DNA from: Planctomycetota bacterium
Lineage (GTDB): Bacteria > Planctomycetota > UBA1135 > GCA-002686595
Direction of reading: 5' to 3'
Assembly: GCA_020638875.1 (NCBI GenBank)
Contig: JACKHS010000006.1
Location: forward strand, 62,001 to 126,000
DNA length: 64,000 nt
Shown: one piece after another, positions 17,142 to 26,379 of the stretch
Numbering within the stretch: the first letter of the stretch is position 1
Layout of the letters: the number at the start of each line of letters is the position of its first letter
Notes under the pieces: generated by a model
What the model saw: only the letters and a program-made list of their open reading frames with translations
Database searches by the model: none
Told to the model about the DNA's origin: nothing
Made by a program: the position numbers and the translations under genes

Positions 17142-19706
17142 TCACTCCCGCACCGCCCGCGCCGGGCGCACGCCGGTGATGCCGGCGAAGCTGCCCGCGG
17201 GGGTCGTGTTGCGCGAGGTGACGCGCGCGGTGATCAGCGGGGAGAGGAAGGCGCCGCCGCGGGCGATCTCGCCGCTCGTGCCGAGCTCGCCGGTGCGCAG
17301 GCCGGTGGCCGGCTCGAGCGTGCTGCCCGCGTAGGTGATCGGCGCTTCGAGCACCCACTCGGCGACGTTGCCGAGCACGTCGTGCAGGCCGAAGGGGTTG
17401 GGCGCGAAGCGGCCCACCGGCGCGTGCATCGGGTAGCCGTCGTCCCAGCGCAGCGGCAGGCCGGGCACCATCGCGCGCAGGTTGGTGCGCAGGATCGAGG
17501 CGTCCATCAGGTTCTCGCGACCCTCGAGGCACAGCGGCTGCCAGTCGCACCCGTAGGCGAGGCCGCTGCCGGCGCGCGCGGCGTACTCCCACTGCGCCTC
17601 GGTGGGCAGCGACAGGCCGAGGCGCGTGAGCGCGGCCGCGCACGCCGCCTTCGTGACGTTCTCGACCGGGTGGCGCAGGTCGTGCGGGATGCGCGCGTCG
17701 ACGCCGTACTGGTACTGGCTCGGGTTCGCGTGCTCGAGCCGCAGCCACTGACCTTGCGTGAGCTCGTACTTCGACAGGAAGAACGGCGCCGTGAGCTCGA
17801 CGCGGTGCACCGGGCCCTCGAAGTCCTCGGCGTCGGGGTCGACGTTCGCGTCGCCGGGCGCGTCCCCCTGCACCGGCCGGCGCGCGCCCATGTCGAACGC
17901 GCCCGGCGGCAGGAGCACGAACACGAGCCCGGTGTCCTCGTCGACGATCCAGCGCTCGTCGTCGTCGCGGTCGGGCGCGGCGCCGCTCTGCGGGTGCCAG
18001 AACTCCCACAGCCCGCTCTCGGCGTCGAGGTCGAGCGGCACGAGGCCCACCTGCGGCGCGAGGTCGACGCCGTCGAAGCGCTGGTCGCGCGCGAGCGAGC
18101 GGCGCACCTCGGCCCACGCGGCGGCGTGCGCCTCGGTGGTGAGCGCGGCGCTCTGCGCGGCCGCGTGGCGACGCTCGCGCACGAGCGCCAGCGCGCTGTG
18201 CGCGGGGTCGTCGCCGGCGAGCGCCTCGAGCCCGCGCACGAGCCGCGCGGCGAGCCGGTGCTGCCAGGCCTGCGCGTCGCTCGCGAAGTGCAGGCCGCCG
18301 TCCGCGTCTGTCGTCGCCCCCACCCGCGCCGCGTCGAGGCGCGCGCGGTGCGCGTCGAGGCGGCCGAGCAGCGTCGTGAGCTCGGCCTCGACCGCGGCGA
18401 GCTCGGGCTCGTCGGCCGGCGTCGCCCAGGGCGCGGCGGCGAGGCGCTCGAGCGCGCGCTCGAGCGAGAGCTGGTCGGACAGGCTCAACAAGTCGGTCTC
18501 GGCGCGCAGCGCGCGCCCCGTCTGCCGCAGGCTCACCGCCAGCGCCGCGCCGAGCGCCGCGACGACGAGCAACGTCAGCACGACGGCGACGCGGTGGCGG
18601 CGCAGGAAGCGCGCGAGCTCCGCGCGACGCGAGCGCGGGCCCGCCAGCACCGGCTCGCCGGCGAGGAAGCGCGCGAGGTCGGCGTCGAGCTCGGCCACCG
18701 ACGCGTAGCGCTCGTCGGGCTCCTTCTCGAGGCAGCGCGCGAGCACGTGCTCGAGGTCGCCGCGCAGGCTCGCGCGCAAGTCGGACGCGCGCCGCGGACG
18801 CTGCTCGAAGAGCTTGCGCCGCACCTCGCCCACACCCTCGCGCGAGGAGACGTCGATGGGCAGCGCGCCGGTGAGCAGCTCGAACAGCACGACGCCCAGC
18901 GAGTAGAGGTCCGAGCGCGTGTCGACCGCGGCCTCGGCCTGGTCGGCCTGCTCGGGCGACATGTACTCGGGCGTGCCGAGCAGCGTGCCGCTCTGCGTCA
19001 GCCCGACCTCGTCGCTCGCGAGCGCCTTGGCGACGCCGAAGTCGATGACCTTGACGCGCGGCGCGCCGTCCACCTCGCGCACGAGCAGGTTCGAGGGCTT
19101 GAGGTCGCGGTGCAGGACGCCCTTCTGGTGCGCGTGGCGGACGGCGGCGCAGACCTCGCGGAAGAGCGCCACGCGCGCGGCGAGCGGGAGCTCGCGCTTC
19201 GCCGCGTACTCGGTGATCGCCTCGCCGTCGACGAACTCCATCGCGAAGTACGGGTAGCCGTCGGCCGTGCTGCCGGCGTCGTACACGCGCGCGATGGCGT
19301 CGTGGCTCATCAGCGCGAGCGTCTGCCGCTCGGCCTCGAAGCGCGCGACGACGCGCGCGGTGTCCATGCCGGGCTTGATGACCTTCAGCGCGACCTCGCG
19401 CACGAGCGGCGCGCCCTGACGCGCGAGCCAGACGACGCCCATGCCGCCCTCGCCGAGCACGCGCTGGAGGCGGTACGGGCCGACCTCGTCGTCGGCGGCG
19501 AGCCCGGCGCGGCCGCGCGCGGGCGCGTAGGCGGGCGCCTCGAGGAACTCGCCGGAGTCGGCGTGCGCCGCGAGCAGGCCGCGCACCTCCTCGGCGAGCG
19601 CCGCGTCGTCGGCGCAGCGCGCGCGCACGAACGCCTCGCGCTCGGCGGCCGGCAGGTCGAGCGCCTCGAGGAAGAGCCCCTTGGTGGCGGCGGTGCGCTC
19701 GTTCAC
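17142..19706 (-). CDS. Receptor Ser/Thr kinase with periplasmic formylglycine-generating-enzyme (FGE/SUMF1)-like domain
   Basis: A GTG start overlapping the sigma factor stop (GTGA) gives 854 residues. The kinase domain spans about 78-345: GEGGMGVVW, Lys108 in VALKVI, HRDLKPSN with Asp201, DFGVAK at 222, GTPEYMSPEQ. One TM helix (VAVVLTLLVVAALGAALAV) lies near 370-390, then a helical stretch. The C-terminal 240 residues are FGE-like (VFVLLPPGAFDMGA, SLPTEAQWEYAARAG, NVAEWVLEAP, ARGGAFLSP). FGE converts sulfatase Cys to formylglycine, but kinase-fused copies often act as binding modules. Its enzymatic status is uncertain. Confidence 0.9.
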   Translation of the reverse strand: MNERTAATKGLFLEALDLPAAEREAFVRARCADDAALAEEVRGLLAAHADSGEFLEAPAYAPARGRAGLAADDEVGPYRLQRVLGEGGMGVVWLARQGAPLVREVALKVIKPGMDTARVVARFEAERQTLALMSHDAIARVYDAGSTADGYPYFAMEFVDGEAITEYAAKRELPLAARVALFREVCAAVRHAHQKGVLHRDLKPSNLLVREVDGAPRVKVIDFGVAKALASDEVGLTQSGTLLGTPEYMSPEQADQAEAAVDTRSDLYSLGVVLFELLTGALPIDVSSREGVGEVRRKLFEQRPRRASDLRASLRGDLEHVLARCLEKEPDERYASVAELDADLARFLAGEPVLAGPRSRRAELARFLRRHRVAVVLTLLVVAALGAALAVSLRQTGRALRAETDLLSLSDQLSLERALERLAAAPWATPADEPELAAVEAELTTLLGRLDAHRARLDAARVGATTDADGGLHFASDAQAWQHRLAARLVRGLEALAGDDPAHSALALVRERRHAAAQSAALTTEAHAAAWAEVRRSLARDQRFDGVDLAPQVGLVPLDLDAESGLWEFWHPQSGAAPDRDDDERWIVDEDTGLVFVLLPPGAFDMGARRPVQGDAPGDANVDPDAEDFEGPVHRVELTAPFFLSKYELTQGQWLRLEHANPSQYQYGVDARIPHDLRHPVENVTKAACAAALTRLGLSLPTEAQWEYAARAGSGLAYGCDWQPLCLEGRENLMDASILRTNLRAMVPGLPLRWDDGYPMHAPVGRFAPNPFGLHDVLGNVAEWVLEAPITYAGSTLEPATGLRTGELGTSGEIARGGAFLSPLITARVTSRNTTPAGSFAGITGVRPARAVRE

Positions 19707-20275
19707 GACGCCGCGCCCTCGTCCAGCGCCTTGCGCAGCCAGGCCTTGGCGAAGCTCCACTCGCGCTCGACCGTCGCGTGGGAGAGGCCCAGCACCTCGG
19801 CCGCCTCGGCGATCGTCAGGCCGGCGAAGTAGCGCAGTTGCACGACCTTCGCGGAGCGCGCGTCGAGCTGCTCGAGCTGCGCGAGCGCGCGGTCGAGCTC
19901 GAGCAGCCCGTCCTCCGCGCCCAGCTCGGCCACGTCGAGACCGGTCAGCGGCACGCGCCGACGGGCGTCGCCGCGCAGCTCGCGCTGCCGCGACCGCGCG
20001 CGGTCGACGAGGATGTTGCGCATGGCGCGCGCGGCCGCGCCGAAGAAGTGCGCGCGCCCCTCCCAGCTCGCCGCGCCGCCGCGCAGCTTCAGCCAGGCCT
20101 CGTTCACGAGCGCGGTCGACTGCAGCGTCTGCCCGGGCGGCAGCGCGGCGAGGCGCGCGCCGGCCAGTCCGCGCAGCTCCTCGTACACCAGCTCCCACAC
20201 GCGCGCCGCGGCGTCGGCGTCGCCGCGCCCCATCTCGGCGAGCAGGCGGTCGAGGTCCGGGTCGGCGTCGGTCAT
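19703..20275 (-). CDS. ECF sigma factor (TIGR02999/planctomycete type)
   Basis: The 190-residue protein begins MTDADPDLDRLLAEM. Its region 2 has LVYEELRGLAGARLAALPPG...TALVNEAWLKLRGG...RAMRNILVDRARSRQR, the hallmark of the TIGR02999 ECF group common in Planctomycetota. Region 4 is VQLRYFAGLTIAEAAEVLGLSHATVEREW. It overlaps the downstream kinase start by four bases, so synthesis of the two is coupled. The kinase is the likely regulator instead of a classical anti-sigma factor (inference from repeated pairing in this phylum). Confidence 0.92.
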   Translation of the reverse strand: MTDADPDLDRLLAEMGRGDADAAARVWELVYEELRGLAGARLAALPPGQTLQSTALVNEAWLKLRGGAASWEGRAHFFGAAARAMRNILVDRARSRQRELRGDARRRVPLTGLDVAELGAEDGLLELDRALAQLEQLDARSAKVVQLRYFAGLTIAEAAEVLGLSHATVEREWSFAKAWLRKALDEGAAS

Positions 20276-20407
20276 GCGGTCGAGCGGTACCTCGACCTTA
20301 TCACGGAAGAGGGCCTCCGACACTCGCCGCAGCGGTGCCGGAGGCCTTGCGAGGCTCGCGCGAGCGTCCCCCTCGGAGACGGTGACGAGCGCGTGCGACA
20401 CGGGCTC

Positions 20408-21361
20408 TCAGGGAGCCCAGGTGATCTCGAGGCCGTTCGACAGGTTGAACAGTCCGCCGCAGGGGCTGCCGGCCGAGTCGCGGTACCAGAGCTGGTAGTA
20501 GTGCGTCTGGCCCGCGGCGACGCTGCCCTTCGCGGCGATGTCGACGGTCGTCGGCGCGCCGGCGACGGTGACCTGCAAGCGCTGCACGTTCGCGCCGGCG
20601 CAGCGCAGGCCGTCGCCGAACATCGTGCCCGCGCCGCCGTTCACCTTGTTGTCGCCCTGGAAGTACAGGCCGGGTTGCCCGGTCGGCACGTTCGACGCGG
20701 CGAGCACGAGCGTCGAGGCGCCGACGCTGGCGCTGCCGCTCGACTCGAGGCGCGCGCCGGCGGCGCTCGATCCGTTGGCGCAGCCGTGGCCGGGCGCGCC
20801 GGAGTTGCCGCACGGCGCCGCGGCGCCCGAGCCGTCGCACCAGCAGTAGCTGCCGGGGAAGACGACGTCGACGAGCGCCGGACCGGGGTAGGCGTCGACG
20901 AAGGGGTGCAGCGCGAGCGCGCCGCAGTCCGCGTAGCCGGTCGACGTGCCGCCGAACGAGCTCGGCGTGGTGGGCAGGAGCGAGAACGGCGCGCCCGCGA
21001 GCGGCGCCGGGGCGAGCAGCGTCATCTCCGCGAGCACGTGCGGCCCGGGGCCGACGAAGCAGCCGGCGAGGCCGACGATGAAGCCCTGCAACGAGCTGTC
21101 GATGTCGAGCACGGTGCCGCCCGGCCCCTGCGCGGTCGCGCTCAGCGGGAAGATCCCCGGCGGCACGTCCACGAAGAACTCGTAGCCGGCGATGCCGGTG
21201 GGGATGTTGTCGGCGATCACGTAGAGCGTGAAGATCGTGTTCGGCTGGACCTGGGTGCTGGTCTGGGTGCCGGCGGCGTCGAAGTAGATGCCGAGCGTCT
21301 CCTGAGCGGAGGCCAGAGGCGCGAGGGCGAGCAGGGCGGCGCAGAGCGAGAGGGTCTTCAT
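20408..21361 (-). CDS. Secreted protein with lineage-type Cys-rich C-terminal domain
   Basis: The 317-residue protein has a signal peptide (MKTLSLCAALLALAPLASAQ) and an N-terminal cohesin-like beta domain (TIFTLYVIADNIPTGIAGYEFFVDVPPGIFP). About 150 C-terminal residues form a separate domain: WCDGSG...PCGNSGAPGHGCANG, NKVNGGAGTMFGDGLRC, YYQLWYRDSAGSPCGGLFNLSNGLEITWAP. The same domain closes the FG-GAP protein at 23045-24730. It is probably a surface-attachment, sorting or glycan-binding module (inference). No enzyme motif is visible. Confidence 0.7.
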   Translation of the reverse strand: MKTLSLCAALLALAPLASAQETLGIYFDAAGTQTSTQVQPNTIFTLYVIADNIPTGIAGYEFFVDVPPGIFPLSATAQGPGGTVLDIDSSLQGFIVGLAGCFVGPGPHVLAEMTLLAPAPLAGAPFSLLPTTPSSFGGTSTGYADCGALALHPFVDAYPGPALVDVVFPGSYCWCDGSGAAAPCGNSGAPGHGCANGSSAAGARLESSGSASVGASTLVLAASNVPTGQPGLYFQGDNKVNGGAGTMFGDGLRCAGANVQRLQVTVAGAPTTVDIAAKGSVAAGQTHYYQLWYRDSAGSPCGGLFNLSNGLEITWAP

Positions 21362-21566
21362 GGTTGGAGCGGGGTCGGGGTCGTCGCCGGGCCATCCGAC
21401 GGGCGCGGCGAGGTCCCTCACGAATTCTGCCGCCTTTCCGAGGCCGCGGTCGGATCGCGGGCTCGCGCGGGCATGACCGCGGCCGGCGCCGACGCCATAC
21501 TCCGCGCTCCTGCGCGCCGCCCCGCCGGGCGCGCCTCCCCTGCCCGCGCCCCCCGGAGATCCCGCC

Positions 21567-23019
21567 GTGCTCGACGCCCTCGAACCCCGCCTCGTCTGGT
21601 CGCACTTCGCGCGCATCGCCTCCATCCCGCGGCCCTCGGGGCGCGAGGCGGCGCTGCGCGACGCGTTGCTCGCGCACGGCCGCGCGCGCGGCTGGGACGG
21701 CGAGGTCGACGCGGCCGGCAACCTCGTGCTGCGCGTGCCCGCGACGCCGGGCTACGAGGACGCGCCGACGCTCCTGTGCCAGGGCCACCTCGACATGGTC
21801 TGCGAGAAGAACGCCGACACGGCGCACGACTTCACCACGCAGGGCATCGACGTCTACGTCGACGGCGACCGCGTGCGCGCGCGCGGCACGACGCTCGGCG
21901 CGGACAACGGCATCGGCGTCGCGATGGCGCTCGCGCTGGCCGAGGACCCCGACGTGGTGCACGGCCCGCTCGAACTGCTGTGCACGGTCGAGGAGGAGAC
22001 CGGGCTCACCGGCGCGAAGGGCCTCGACGCCTCGCGCCTCGTCGCGCGGCGCATGCTCAACCTCGACACGGAGGAGGAGGGCGCGATCTACGTCGGGTGC
22101 GCGGGCGGCGGCGACCAGCGCGCGGTCTTCCGCGTGCCGCGCGCCGCGGCGCCGGGCGAGAGCGAGGCGCTCGAGCTGTGCGTCGGCGGCCTGCTCGGCG
22201 GGCACTCGGGCCTCGACGCGCACCTCGGCCGCGGCAACGCCATCGCGATCCTCGCCGGCGCGCTGCGCGCGGGCATCGACGCCGGGCTCGTGCTCGCCGT
22301 CGACACGCTGTCCGGCGGCAACCTGCACAACGCGATCCCGCGCGAGGCGCGCGCGGTGGTGCGCGTGCCGCGCGGCCGCGCGGCGGACTTCGAGCGCCTG
22401 GCGGCCGCGCGCCGAGGCCGAGCGCGCGCGCCTCGGCGCCGCCGACCCGGGGCTGTGGTTGCGCGTCGCGCCGGCCGAGGGCGCGGCGCGGACGCTGCGC
22501 GCGGCCGACCTCGCCGCCTTCCTCGCGCTGCTCGTCGAGCTGCCCGTCGGCGCGACGGCGATGAGCCGCGACATCCCCGGGCTCGTCGAGACCTCGAACA
22601 ACCTCGCGGTCGTGAAGGACGACGGCGAGGCGTTGCGGCTGCTGACCTCTTCGCGCTCCTCGGTCGCGGCCGAGCTCGCCGCGCTGCGCGACTCGATCTG
22701 CGCCGCGTACGAGCGCGCCGGCGGCGAGGTCCACCGCGAGCCCGGCTACCCGGGGTGGCAGCCCGACCTGTCGAGCCCGCTGCTCGCGCGCGCCAAGGGT
22801 GTCTACCGCGAGCTCTACGGCCGCGATCCCGAGGTCAAGGCGATCCACGCCGGCCTCGAGTGCGGTCTGCTCGGCGAGCGCGTGCCGGGGCTCGACATGA
22901 TCTCGCTGGGGCCGTCGATCCACGGCGCGCACAGCCCCGACGAGGAGGTCTCCATCACCTCGGTGCAGCGCTGCTGGGACTTCCTGACGACGCTGGTGGG
23001 CGAGCTCGCCCGCGAGTGA
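21567..23019 (+). pseudogene. pepD: PepD-type dipeptidase (M20 family), single frameshift
   Basis: A GTG start gives LEPRLVWSHFARIASIPRPSG, then LCQGHLDMVCEKN (metal ligand His74, Asp76), GADNGIGVAM (bridging Asp113) and VEEETGLTGA (catalytic Glu pair). These are all diagnostic of cytosol nonspecific/aminoacyl-histidine dipeptidase. Near 22405 one extra base moves the frame; the second half continues AERARLGAADPGLWLRVAP to SPDEEVSITSVQRCWDFL, including the His ligand in SIHGAHSP. Every catalytic motif is retained across both frames, so an assembly indel in the GC-rich run is as likely as a real mutation. It hydrolyses dipeptides in the cytoplasm. Confidence 0.85.
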
Positions 23020-23044
23020 CGCGGGCGAACACGCCGTCAGCGGC

Positions 23045-24730
23045 TCACGGCGCGAGCCCGAGCTCGACGCCGTTCGTCAGGTTGAAGCCCTGTCCGCACG
23101 CGCCGGCGCCCGGGTCGCGGTACCACGCCTGCAGGCGCACCTGCGTGCCCGCCGGCCAGCTCTGCCCGAGCGAGACCGCCGGCGCCCAGGCCGCCACACC
23201 CGTCGCACCGCCGCTGCCGACGCCGAGGCGCACGACCGAGCCGCCGACGCAGCGCAGGCCGTCGCCGAAGGTGTTGCCGAGGCCGCCGTTCACCGCGTTG
23301 AGGCCGGCGAAGAGCAGGCACGGTTGCTTGGCCGGGATGGCGTGCACGTAGGGCGCGAGGTCTCCCGCGGACAGGCTGCTCGTGCCGACGAGCTCGAGCC
23401 ACGCCCCCACGCCGGTGCCGTTGACGCAGCCGCGGCCCGAGCCGAGCGGCGCGTCGTTGCCGCACGGGCAGGGCGTGCCGCTGCCGTCGCCGAAGCAGAA
23501 GCCCGTGCCGACCGCCGCGGGCAGCGTCGCGTCGAAGGTGTGCACCGCGCCGGCGCCGGAGGCGTAGGCCCAAGCGCCGCCGACCGCCAGGCCGCCGGCG
23601 AAGGCCACGCCGCGGCCGAGCTGATCCGAGCCGGTGGCGACGGACTCGACCAGGCGCGCGCGCTCGAGCCACTCCCCACCGACCTGCTCGAAGAGGTACA
23701 TGGCGCCGGCGTTGACCAGGGCGGCGGTCTGGCCCGTGGAGCCGACGAGCAGGCGCCCGCCGTCGAGGTCGAGGCTGGCGCCGAACAACGTGAACGGCGC
23801 GGCGTCGCTGCACTCGACGTGCGCGACCTCGGTCCACGCGCTGCCGACCTTCTCGTACTGGTAGACCAGGCCGGAGGCCTGACCCACGCCGAGGAAGGCG
23901 TAGCAGCCGACCGCGATGCGCCCGCCGTCGATGTCGAGCGCGTTGCCGAACTGGTGCGGCTGGCTCGAGCCGAGCGCCGAGCCGACGAGCTTGTCCGTCT
24001 GGGTCCACGTGCCGCCGCTGCGCTCGTAGACGTACACGGCGCCGGAGGTGGGCACGAGGCCCGGAGCGCTGCGCGCGCCCACGGCGATCAGGTCGCCCTC
24101 GATCGCCACCGCGCTGCCGTAGTAGGTGATGGTCGAGACGTCGGTGGGTGCGAGCGTGGCCTCCAGCGTCCACGTGCCCCCGATGCGGCGCCAGACGTAG
24201 GCCGCGCCGGTCTGCACGCCGCCGATCGACTCGTACGGCGCGCCGGAGACGATCACGTCCCCGTCGATCGCGACGTCCTCGCCGACGCCAGCGTTGGCGA
24301 AGTTGGCCTGCACGAGGTGGGCTTCGAGGCTCCAGGCGACACCGTCGTGGTGCCAGACGTACACGGCGCCTTCGTTGCCGCCCGGGTTGTTCTCGAAGGG
24401 CGCGCCCGCGACGATCCGATCGCCGGACACGGCGACGGAGTACCCGAGCTGCGTGAACGTGTTCGTGAGCGGGAGGAACTCGTCCTCCAGCGACCAGGCG
24501 TTGGCGACGCGCCGGTAGACGTAGACCTTGCCGAGCACCGAGTTCGAGAACTGCTGCGCACCGACCGCGAGCAGGTCGCCGTGCGCGTCGAGCGCGGCTC
24601 CGAAGATCTCCGCCGGCTGTCCGTCGTAGGCGCTCAGCGTGTCGAGCGGCCAGGTCGACGGAGCGTGTTGGGCGAGGGCGGGCGAGGCGACGAGGGCGGC
24701 GAGCGCCAGAGCGGCGAGCGAGCGGATCAT
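23045..24730 (-). CDS. Secreted FG-GAP (integrin-alpha-like) propeller with Cys-rich C-terminal domain
   Basis: The 561-residue protein carries a signal peptide (MIRSLAALALAALVASPALAQ). It has about seven FG-GAP-type blades of the form FGxxxxxxGDxxxVGA...VYVYRR (LGYSVAVSGDRIVAGAPFENN, FGNALDIDGGRIAVG). From about residue 420 it has the Cys-rich domain shared with 20408-21361: CFGDGSGTPCPCGND, GLGNTFGDGLRC, LQAWYRDPGAGACGQGFNLTNG. It is likely an extracellular binding protein. It ends 25 bp from the convergent pepD. Confidence 0.8.
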   Translation of the reverse strand: MIRSLAALALAALVASPALAQHAPSTWPLDTLSAYDGQPAEIFGAALDAHGDLLAVGAQQFSNSVLGKVYVYRRVANAWSLEDEFLPLTNTFTQLGYSVAVSGDRIVAGAPFENNPGGNEGAVYVWHHDGVAWSLEAHLVQANFANAGVGEDVAIDGDVIVSGAPYESIGGVQTGAAYVWRRIGGTWTLEATLAPTDVSTITYYGSAVAIEGDLIAVGARSAPGLVPTSGAVYVYERSGGTWTQTDKLVGSALGSSQPHQFGNALDIDGGRIAVGCYAFLGVGQASGLVYQYEKVGSAWTEVAHVECSDAAPFTLFGASLDLDGGRLLVGSTGQTAALVNAGAMYLFEQVGGEWLERARLVESVATGSDQLGRGVAFAGGLAVGGAWAYASGAGAVHTFDATLPAAVGTGFCFGDGSGTPCPCGNDAPLGSGRGCVNGTGVGAWLELVGTSSLSAGDLAPYVHAIPAKQPCLLFAGLNAVNGGLGNTFGDGLRCVGGSVVRLGVGSGGATGVAAWAPAVSLGQSWPAGTQVRLQAWYRDPGAGACGQGFNLTNGVELGLAP

Positions 24731-24987
24731 GCGAGTCTCCTGGGGGATGGGACGGCGGGAAGGCGCAGAGCGTGCGCCCATCCTAGATGGGCTCGCCGCG
24801 AGTGCGGGGGGACGCGTCGGGGATCTCTCGCCGGCGGCGGGCGCCCCGCGCCCTCGATGCACGCGGAGCCGACCACGAGCGCAATCCGCCGGATCCCGCG
24901 CCTCCCCCGGTCCGCTACGCCCTCGGCCCGCGCGATTCTCGCTGCCTGCGTAGTGCGCGCCGCGGCGGCGCACGGTACGAACGGGAC

Positions 24988-26379
24988 ATGAGAGTCACCG
25001 TCTGCGGCGCCGCCGGCGAGGTCACCGGCTCCTGCTACCTCGTCGAGACCGAGCGCGCGAAGCTGCTCGTCGACTGCGGCCTGTTCCAGGGCAACCGCGA
25101 CGCCGACGAGAAGAACCTGGCGGCGCTGCCCGTCGACCCGAGCGAGCTCGACGCGATCGTGCTCACGCACGCGCACCTCGACCACTCGGGGCGCCTGCCG
25201 CTCGTCGTCAAGCGCGGCTACGCGGGCGCGATCCACGGCACGCCGCCCTCGCTCGACGTGTGCGAGATCCTGCTCGAGGACGCGGCGCACATCCAGGCGC
25301 AGACCGTCGGCCACATCAACAAGCGCCGCCGCCGCAACCACGAGCCGCTGATCGAGCCGCTCTACCGCCGCGAGGACGTCGACAAGGTCGTGGGGCTCTT
25401 CGCGCCGCTGCCGTACGACACGCCGCGCGAGGTCGCGCCGGGCGTCAGCGCGCGGCTGGTCGAGGCGGGCCACATCCTCGGCTCGTCGAGCGTCGTGCTG
25501 ACCGTGCAGGAAGGCGGTGCGGAGCGCACGGTGCTCTTCAGCGGCGACATCGGCCCCTGGGACCGGCCGATCCTGCGCGACCCCGCGCCGCCGTCCAGCG
25601 CCGACGTCGTCTTCATGGAGTCGACCTACGGCGGCCGCGACCACCGCTCGCTGCACGACACGGTCGAGGAGTTCCACGGCATCCTCGAGGACGCCGTGCG
25701 CCGCAGGAAGAAGCTCCTGATGCCCGTCTTCGCGGTCGGCCGCACGCAGCAGGTCTTCTACCACCTCGCGAGCGCCTTCCGCTCGGGGCGCGTGCCCAAG
25801 TTCCCCGTCTACCTCGACAGCCCGCTCGGGCAGAAGGCGACGGCGCTCTACATGAAGCACCGCTGCATCTACGACGAGGAGATGAACGAGCTGCGCCAGA
25901 CGCAGCAGCTCAAGCAGGACCTCTCCTCGCTGCAGTACACCCAGACGCCCGACGACTCGCGCGCGCTGAACGACGTCGACGGCCCGTGCCTCATCATGGC
26001 CGGCGCCGGCATGTGCAACGGCGGCCGCATCCTGCACCACCTGCGCCACGGCCTCGAGCGCCCCGACGTCGAGGTCATCCTCGTCGGCTTCATGGCGCGC
26101 CACACCGTCGGCCGCACGCTGGCCGAGCACGCGCACACCGTGCGCATCTTCGGCGACGACCTGCGCGTGCGCGCGCGCATCCACACCCTCGGCGGCTTCT
26201 CCGCGCACGCCGGCCAGACCGACCTCCTGCGCTGGCTCGGCATCGTCGCGCCGTCACAGCCGCGCCTCGTGCTGACGCACGGCGAGGAGGACGAGCGCCT
26301 CGCGCTGGCGAAGCAGGCACAGGACCGCTTCGGCCTCGCGGCGGAGCGGCCGGAGCTGGGGGACGTGCTGGAGCTGTGA
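24988..26379 (+). CDS. MBL-fold RNA-processing nuclease (beta-CASP/CPSF-like)
   Basis: The 463-residue protein begins MRVTVCGAAGEVTGSCYLVE. The metal site LTHAHLDHSG (His61, His63, Asp65, His66) is followed by GHILGSSSVVL and FSGDIGPWDRPIL. The beta-CASP part has ESTYGGRDH, VFAVGRTQQVFYHLA, GAGMCNGGRILHHLRH and the C-motif GGFSAHAGQTDLLRWL. This is the standard bacterial YSH1/CPSF73-like exo/endoribonuclease layout without a KH domain. It acts in the cytoplasm on RNA. Its stop overlaps the sulfatase start (GTGA), an odd functional pairing that may only reflect gene packing. Confidence 0.92.
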   Translation: MRVTVCGAAGEVTGSCYLVETERAKLLVDCGLFQGNRDADEKNLAALPVDPSELDAIVLTHAHLDHSGRLPLVVKRGYAGAIHGTPPSLDVCEILLEDAAHIQAQTVGHINKRRRRNHEPLIEPLYRREDVDKVVGLFAPLPYDTPREVAPGVSARLVEAGHILGSSSVVLTVQEGGAERTVLFSGDIGPWDRPILRDPAPPSSADVVFMESTYGGRDHRSLHDTVEEFHGILEDAVRRRKKLLMPVFAVGRTQQVFYHLASAFRSGRVPKFPVYLDSPLGQKATALYMKHRCIYDEEMNELRQTQQLKQDLSSLQYTQTPDDSRALNDVDGPCLIMAGAGMCNGGRILHHLRHGLERPDVEVILVGFMARHTVGRTLAEHAHTVRIFGDDLRVRARIHTLGGFSAHAGQTDLLRWLGIVAPSQPRLVLTHGEEDERLALAKQAQDRFGLAAERPELGDVLEL

